Below, piece after piece: positions 57,570-64,000 of a stretch of DNA of 64,000 nucleotides. Under the pieces are notes generated by a model. That model was not told the DNA's origin, made no database searches, and saw only the letters and a list, made by a program, of their open reading frames with translations. The stretch comes from Sipunculus nudus (lineage: Eukaryota; Annelida; Sipuncula; Golfingiida; Sipunculidae): NCBI GenBank assembly GCA_026874595.1, contig CM049317.1, positions 26,876,401 to 26,940,400 of the forward strand. The letters run 5' to 3'. Numbering within the stretch: the stretch's first letter is position 1; every line of letters starts with the position of its first letter. The translations under genes were made by a program, and so were the position numbers.

Positions 57570-58238
57570 GTACGTGGCCATCTTGGCACCTTCTATTTTG
57601 AATACATTAATGGCAACAGATTATGTAGGGTTAACAAATAACGAATTGGCTTGGCCAAATATGTTTTGTTTTCAACAGTACCAGTCTGTCTGTATGTCTA
57701 GCAGTTGGTTTTGTCTGAAAAAATTCCTTACGGCAAGAGACAAAATTTAGCGTGGATCCGGTTACAGAGGCATGTGCTTACAGGTAAACCTGTGGTTACC
57801 TTAGTGGTAATATGAAACTTGTTCGTCTAGAAAATAAAAGTGAGTTTTAGGGATGGCAGTTTTTTTTTTGTTTTTTTTTGTCGGAAACAATGTAGAAGTG
57901 CATATATTGTATTATCTTTATAAGGCATTGTTCACAAAACGTTTCTAAGATCAGACGATAAAACAATTAAGTATAAACAGCATGTATGACACCTCAGCCT
58001 CGAGAGAATCGTTTACATTATCTAATGTTAAGAACTTGCCTACGAAGGCATGTTCGGTAACTGGCCAAATATTTATTCATGACCTTTCTTTTACTGTTAC
58101 AATAAACACATTGATAATGTTACGGATATATCTTTTACGTATAATATATACCTTGAGCTACTGGCTATCAATCAAAAATGAGAGATGTATGAATTGCCAT
58201 GCTGGTCCATTGCATAGAGATATACAACAAGAATACAT

Positions 58239-58281
58239 AGAAAAAAGTCGGATCACGTGATCAAGTGATCTGACTTTTTCT
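58239..58281. repeat. Shortened palindrome in PON copy 2 intron 3
   Basis: Same arms as 25144-25194 but the centre has lost one CACGTG core and reads GATCACGTGATCAAGTGATC. Confidence 0.85.
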
Positions 58282-58374
58282 GTGTATTCTAGTTCTAGAT
58301 TAATCGGAAAGATGATCTCTACTGCTGCTCTTCTATGCCTCAAAGAACAAAAAAACTCTGCCTTCTTCATGTAG

Positions 58375-58555
58375 GGATTTCCAAAATGGCCGTTGGATGT
58401 AGATGCCCCAGATTTTAAACACCGGAAAGGTCAGATATTTATACTTGACGTGACGTCAAAGGAAAGAGCGCCACAATCGTTAACTATCACCGGGGAATTT
58501 GACTCGAGTAAGCTTCGGCCACATGGTCTCAGCCTCTGGCAAGATAAGCGATCAG
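58375..58555 (+). CDS. PON-like: PON copy 2 exon 4
   Basis: Only synonymous changes from copy 1 (for example GGA to GGG, AAA to AAG); His115 is kept. Confidence 0.92.
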
Positions 58556-58978
58556 GTAATGGCAAGGGATCGTAAAGAATCAATTCCTACATTTTTCGTC
58601 ATGGTAACATTATTAATCCGTATATTTAAAAAAGGCCATGATGTTGTCCATAACGAAGGTCCATACTAAGAGGCTTTATATACTTGTTATAGATGCAATA
58701 ATTTTAAGGTCAAGTGGTAATTTAATTCCATTCCACGTGTGAATCGAATGAAGAAATTTTTTCAGTCATTATCTCCATTATTTTGATCTCTCTAAAATCG
58801 ATCAGTTGCTGTCTGGCAACATTACATCTATCGTTATTTGTAGGATTGTAGGATTCATAGTGCGATTGAATTATTCATTTGCATTACGGTTAAGCAGAGC
58901 TGAAGTGCATAAACCCTCGTTTGCGTTTCAAATAACATTACCTTGACACATATAATTATAATTTATTTTTATTTTCAG

Positions 58979-59102
58979 GCAGTGTTTACCTGTACGTAGT
59001 TAATCACCTGTCTGGCTATGATAACATAGAGAAATTCAGATATGATGATGAAAATAAAGCTCTGGAGTACATCAAAAGCTTTCACGATGAGAACATGAGA
59101 CA
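58979..59102 (+). CDS. PON-like: PON copy 2 exon 5
   Basis: His135 is kept; the codon for Val155 is GAG (Glu), a charged substitution in a buried-looking strand. Confidence 0.92.
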
Positions 59103-60671
59103 GTGAGTAGATCTTGAAATAGAGTCTTTATAGATATTCAACACTGGACCTCCATAATAACTTATTACCCATGTCCCCGACGGGAGGTGCAAATCTAATA
59201 TAATGTAATATGTAAGTGACTCAAGACCAGAGTAAATTGCAACCTCAAAATTTATACAACGTAGGTCTCTACAATACATCGGTCTTCCTAGAGGATTATC
59301 CGTATTACAAAACTCAGATTCTTGAACTTCGGCGGAAAAAAGTATAAAATTGCTGTTCACTCTTCACTCCCCAGATGGCACTAGAGTGAGTATCTGTCAG
59401 TGTCTGAAAACCTTGTTTCAATGATTCCTAATACCTTAGGTATGGTGCATCGAATAACTAAGGTACAATCGTCAAGGAGGACCCACCTACTGACCTCAAT
59501 TAAATACATATGTATGAAGTATATTTAAAAGCTAGTCACAAGTAACGTCGCAGGAAATATCCAAAGGTCAGTAAAAGGTGTGGACGCAGGGCATTGCCGA
59601 TGTTTGGACCTAATCCTTACTGTTAGACGAACTTCTTGCCCGAGTCTTTCTTACAAAAAACATAAGTTCCTTAGATATTTGTATTTAAGGCATGAAAAGA
59701 CTGGTCCAACCATTTGACTGTGACGCATTGCTATGGGTAGCTTTATGTTCGCGAGGGTTTGAAATTCGCTTTATTCGTGAAAGTAAAATTATCGTAGAAT
59801 AAAACCATCATGAATATGACGTCCCAGTTACACAGGTTACACAATAATTATATTGTCGCCTCATTGGCATACCATATGGATTAGTTCGAAAGACAAACAG
59901 ACAGACATTAAATATTAAACAGATTTTCTATGCTATCCATTAATCAAATATTGATATTATAACGGTTTAATTATACTATTTGTGTAATATTTGCTAATAA
60001 TTAAGAATTCCCACTGTTCGAAATAAGACTAGGGTTTTTAAGGGAACTGTTAAGATTTTGCACACCTGATAAATATCTTGTGCAATATATATGGTCTCTG
60101 CAGGTTATTGTTTGGGGATAGCACGAAAAAGAAACCGTCACAAAAAAATAAAAACGAGAAAATGCGAAAATTTAACCCCTCGAATATATGAAGACAACCA
60201 CATAATATGACAAGTCCTGAAGTTAATGCACCATATAAACAAATTGTTTTCGTGATAAGGCCAGTGGTCTGAGAGGAGGCATTCTACAGAAAATGGCAAT
60301 ATGTTTCTTTGTCTTAGCATCCACCGATGGGCAGTAATTATGTAATGCTATCGAAATGCTGATAGGTCCAAGTGCAAAACGACATGCCTGAAAAGATGTC
60401 TTGCTCTAGTTTGTGTGTGCTCGAGGTAGTAAGCCCTCATACGAACCATGAAAATATCCTCATTAGGCGTCAAAAATATATATCCCGACGTACCTTCATA
60501 TGAAAAGAACTTTGCCGGAACAAGTACTTAAGATTATTCCTTTGCCCCTGTTTCAGTACATTCCTGTTATTGCTTACATAATCTATGTGTATGAAAGATA
60601 TCCATATTGATGAAAATATTTATTCATATTCATTAAAACACTTTTCATGAATTAATTTCTGTTGTATTCAG

Positions 60672-60872
60672 AGTAAATGACGTAGTCATTGTGGGCGATG
60701 ACCAGTTTTTCTACACCAACTTTTTCTACTACACCAAGGGTCTCGGGCTAAAACTAGAGATGATGTCGGGCATGGCGTGGGGTTCTGTCGTGTATTTTGA
60801 TGGTCAGAACTCCAAGATTGTCCAGTCCGGAAAACCTTGACCCAATGGTATCAATGTCTCTCCCGACAGAAG
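60672..60872 (+). CDS. PON-like: PON copy 2 exon 6, contains the premature TGA
   Basis: In-frame TGA at 60838-60840. Both splice sites and all other codons are open. Confidence 0.92.
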
Positions 60873-61180
60873 GTACGAAATATTATATTACATCAGAATG
60901 TACTTCGTTATTTTCACATTGATTTTAAAGAAAAGCTTCATTTGTTTTTAAAATAAAATATCTTATCAAATTCCAACACAGTAACTGTTAAACTTATTAT
61001 TTTTGTTTTCTTGAGTTTTTTTTCGAAAAAAAAAATATTTTACTCAAGATATCTTGAATAAAAACAAATGTAAAATAAATGCTATTTTTCTCATATTCAT
61101 TATACTATCCCCACTATCGTTCATACACACACGAATTGGTTTTGATTTATTTAAATAAGTTGAATTACCAACTATTGCAG

Positions 61181-61262
61181 GTTCGTCTATGTAGCTTATT
61201 CTTACCCAAAATTGATGGAGGTCAATAAATGGAATAACGATAATTCTCTCACGCTACATGAG
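61181..61262 (+). CDS. PON-like: PON copy 2 exon 7
   Basis: Protein identical to copy 1. Lies downstream of the premature stop. Confidence 0.9.
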
Positions 61263-61294
61263 GTGAGTCTACAAAAAAGTATTGAGAAAAATGT

Positions 61295-61327
<33 letters not shown>
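61295..61327. repeat. TA/TG microsatellite in PON copy 2 intron 7
   Basis: Short (TA)n followed by (TG)n where copy 1 has only TA. Confidence 0.9.
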
Positions 61328-61798
61328 TTAAATGAAATAAGTCAATATAAATGATAACTGGACCAAGGAGACCTTAGTTACTGGTACAGATATGGGCAAG
61401 TGTACGAGTATGAAGGTATAGGGAGACAAGTACACGTCATATTATATCAAATTTAAAAAAAATATATATTTGCCAATGAAAGTTTAATGAAAATAAGAAA
61501 GGTACGGGGCCTATACGCTCATCAAAAATCATTTTGTCGTTTGGGTTTGTGTCATCCATCTGTTACTCTGGGTTTTGTCTGTGTAAAATGTATATCTAAA
61601 AGTATAAGGATACATAAAATTATGATATTGCACAGATGATTTGGTACGTTTGTATTTTTTTGACAATTGAAAGCGTCGTGTTTATGAGGAAAATGCTAAT
61701 ATTACAGCATAAGGAACAGTTTTGCATTTGTCTATAGATATGAGACATGATATATCGTAAGATGTTTAAGGAATTAATCATTTTCAACATTTCCACAG

Positions 61799-61936
61799 AC
61801 AATTTCATTGTACACTGGTGTTGATAACATAGACGTGGACCCAGTAACGGGAGACCTGTACCTTGGCTGTCATCCCATCATGTGGCGCAACATGATCTAC
61901 GCCCACGATCCTGAACATCATTCGGCCCCATCACAG
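61799..61936 (+). CDS. PON-like: PON copy 2 exon 8
   Basis: 46 codons with a single synonymous difference (CAC to CAT), although downstream of the stop. Confidence 0.92.
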
Positions 61937-62285
61937 GTTAGTATCTACTGACTCTGCTGACTCTGCTCCATGTGCAAGTCAGTATCTCCACCACCCTGTA
62001 CATCATTAATGTACTCACATTACATGCACGAAACTGTACATCGCTCCATCCCCTCACTCGTCATTGTCACCAGGATCATCAGTCTTCTGGAAGTCAGTAT
62101 TCCTCTGATTCTGCACATCACACTCCTTCCTAACGTTACTGTATCTCCATTATCCTTCGCATCACTCTGCTCCCTTACAGGTAAGTTTCTCCAAACCCTG
62201 CTAGATTTTTTTTGGTCCCCGGTTGTTTAGCACCTCAACGACCCTGCACATCCGTCCTTCCCCTAACAGGCTCACTCTCTAGGTC
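61937..62285 (+). repeat. Donor-like repeat at the start of PON copy 2 intron 8
   Basis: Counterpart of 28876-29230; GTCAGTATCTCC-type blocks recur after the real donor GTTAGT. Confidence 0.5.
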
Positions 62286-62946
62286 AGTATCTATCCAAAA
62301 TGAGATTTTACAACTAACATGTATTTATAAGTCTTGGTAAAAACATTTGGTATTTTACTAACTTTCAGAAACAATATAAGGTTCATAAATTTCTAAAATG
62401 GAGCATAGGATCAACATATGGCAAGAGCACCATCGTCAAGCTAAATACACACAAAAAAAGAAATTAAAAAAGAGCCGTAATTCCTCCTGAACATTACATG
62501 TCAGAATCATAAATGTCAAGATAATGAACCCCTTCTGTCCTCATACAAAGCAACACTCAACCTGCTAAGTAATCCATTGTTGGTTAATAAAAAAAATTTT
62601 TTTGACGAATTATATTCAAAAATATAAATTAGTGCTTTGGCTATCTTTATAGAATGTTTAATCCTTCCCTATCTGATCGCTCAGTTCAACGTGCTCATAT
62701 TTATGGCAATGGTACCTTGCGTTAAAATTAATGTAGAATCTTTGGATCAACGGTTGTTCAAAAAGCAAGCCAATATGTCATCTAAATTATTGTGTTTCAG
62801 AAGTCATAAAAATTGACTTGAAAAATAAGAAGCAACTTAAACGGTAACCATGAATTGTAACTTTATCAGAGACCAATTACCATTAAACAATCGTTATAGA
62901 TTTCTATATAAAAAAGTGAGCAGATTTATGTATTTCGTGTCTGTAG

Positions 62947-63117
62947 ATCCTACGACTCCGTATGAAGGACGGTAAACTGGACGACATGAAGGAACTCTAC
63001 GTCAACGACGGCTCCGTCATCTCTGGGAGCAGTATAGGGATCTACGTGAAGAAACAACTGTTGATAGGCACGGTCTTCCAAAACATGTTACGGTGTAAGG
63101 TGGAATATGAAATGTGA
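62947..63117 (+). CDS. PON-like: PON copy 2 exon 9
   Basis: 56 codons and TGA; Cys357 is kept. GTVF here matches human PON1 more closely than GTIF of copy 1. Confidence 0.92.
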   Translation: MLRLRMKDGKLDDMKELYVNDGSVISGSSIGIYVKKQLLIGTVFQNMLRCKVEYEM

Positions 63118-63121
63118 GACA

Positions 63122-63127
63122 ATTAAA
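63122..63127 (+). terminator. Candidate poly(A) signal of PON copy 2
   Basis: ATTAAA at the same distance from the stop as in copy 1. Confidence 0.3.
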
Positions 63128-63300
63128 CCGAAGGAACCACGATAAAAACATAAGCTTTAAGTGACAATATCTTTTTTCAGTGGCAAGGTATTTTGATGGC
63201 ATCCCTTAGCCAGAAATGAGAAATGGTTCAATTAAGACCAAGTTTCTAATGGTCTATATCAAAATGACTATTTTTTTATGTTTGGAGAAATGTTAATTTT

Positions 63301-63309
63301 ATATGTATA

Positions 63310-63373
<64 letters not shown>

Positions 63374-63377
63374 ATAT
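63301..63377. repeat. TA microsatellite downstream of PON copy 2
   Basis: (TA)n with a TGTGTG step, homologous to 30241-30320. Confidence 0.9.
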
Positions 63378-64000
63378 GTAATACAGCGCTAGTTTACACG
63401 CATCTCAGACATATACCTGCACGGAGTATTACCGTTAAGCTAATCCTATCTGCCAAATGATCATGCACAAATATAGTTGAAAATGTAAAGAATATACTGC
63501 ATAATAGAAAAAAAGCGTTCCGTTGGTACTATAGTATATCTCGACTCATAAACTAACAATATGTATCTCATGTTTTACACTAATAATATAAATATCTATG
63601 CTACTTGACAAAATCAATTGTTTACAGATTTGTAGACCCTAAAAAACTGCGAATCACCCTAAACCCGACAGGCTTCATGAGCATTTCTCTGATTTTTCGC
63701 CGTTTCATTTCCTGAGTGAAATGAAGGAGCATTTTTTCGTAACCATGAATGTTTGGTGAGCATTTATTGGACAGATAGATTCCGTTATTTTGTTATAACA
63801 AACGTCAGTATATACTGCCACCGGTAGGAGGACGACCTTGCATGCATACATAGCAGCTTCAGAAGTAAACGAACCATTGCTACAATGGCTGACATGCCTC
63901 TTTTTGTGCATGGTCATGAAAGTGTATCCTTAATCTTTGTCCCTATGTAAAAATTTTTATTCAGCCTTGCACATAAATCAGGCGGAATTGCTACACTTGA
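63378..64000. other. Continuation of the duplicated unit to the window edge
   Basis: Aligns with about 30321-31106 of copy 1 except for the roughly 165-bp segment missing here. No gene seen. Confidence 0.6.

Larger units (their letters stand above)
52812..63117 (+). pseudogene. PON-like: PON family gene, copy 2, disrupted by one premature stop
   Basis: Nine exons with the same lengths and phases as copy 1: 52812-52879, 56556-56626, 57514-57569, 58375-58555, 58979-59102, 60672-60872, 61181-61262, 61799-61936, 62947-63117. All splice sites are intact. The only lesion is TGA at 60838-60840, where copy 1 has GGA (Gly223), two codons before calcium ligand Asn225. The truncated product would lose about 40 percent of the propeller, including Asn225, Asp270, Asn271 and Cys357. 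Elsewhere replacements are few (for example Val155 to Glu, Val201 to Met, Phe340 to Tyr, Ile350 to Val), and exons 3, 4 and 8 are unchanged in protein. This suggests a very recent loss, a polymorphism or a base error. Exon 6 is 201 bp with phase 2 at both ends, so skipping it would restore frame but remove calcium ligands. Confidence 0.88.

Noticed and set aside
60838-60840. TGA as a selenocysteine codon
   Set aside because: The position is glycine in copy 1 and PON enzymes do not use selenocysteine; no selenocysteine insertion element was recognised downstream.

Overview
The window looks like a stretch of an AT-rich animal nuclear genome. The genes are split by introns with GT...AG boundaries. 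TA microsatellites are abundant, there are several minisatellites, and the mobile elements are eukaryotic: a tyrosine-recombinase retroelement, a Penelope-like terminal repeat with a hammerhead ribozyme motif, and a Mutator-like transposase remnant. A marine invertebrate, perhaps a mollusc or another lophotrochozoan, is a guess from this element mix and the gene content; nothing in the sequence proves the taxon. There are no bacterial operons, no CRISPR array and no rRNA.

The best-supported genes are two direct tandem copies of a paraoxonase/arylesterase (PON) family gene on the plus strand, at 19769-30053 and 52812-63117. Each has nine exons with identical exon lengths and intron phases and encodes a protein of the usual PON length (363 codons). 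Copy 1 is intact and keeps every calcium and active-site residue I could align to human PON1. Copy 2 is intact except for one in-frame TGA in exon 6 (60838-60840, replacing Gly223), so it is annotated as a disrupted gene. The duplicated unit is at least 11 kb, is offset by about 33.05 kb, and is still homologous at the right edge of the window.

On the minus strand, left of copy 1, lies a probable secreted C-type-lectin-like gene (signal-peptide exon at 16045-16102, domain exons at 10048-10236, 8415-8672 and 5840-5959, perhaps another at 5142-5357). Its introns are mostly phase 1. The first intron holds a roughly 2.1-kb array of a 28-bp minisatellite. A decayed inverted copy of this locus, including a shrunken piece of the minisatellite, lies on the plus strand at about 32.76-38.26 kb. 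A second minus-strand set of pieces at 39.1-42.2 kb has another signal-peptide exon and von Willebrand A-like segments; an isolated VWA-like exon is at 16.5 kb.

Region by region: 1-3.3 kb, minus-strand DIRS/Ngaro-like retroelement remnant split by a TIR transposon; 5-16 kb, lectin-like gene; 16.5-19.6 kb, VWA fragment, a TIR element and non-coding DNA; 19.6-31 kb, PON copy 1; 32-38 kb, inverted lectin pseudogene; 39-42 kb, VWA-like pieces; 42.6-46 kb, minisatellite and a triplicated 341-366-bp unit; 47-48 kb, Penelope-like end with ribozyme and a CpG-rich block; 49.4-51 kb, Mutator-like pseudogene; 52.3 kb to the end, PON copy 2.

No pathway links the genes. The region is best read as a locus of repeated segmental duplication in which a lactonase/esterase gene and secreted domain genes have been copied, inverted and partly broken.
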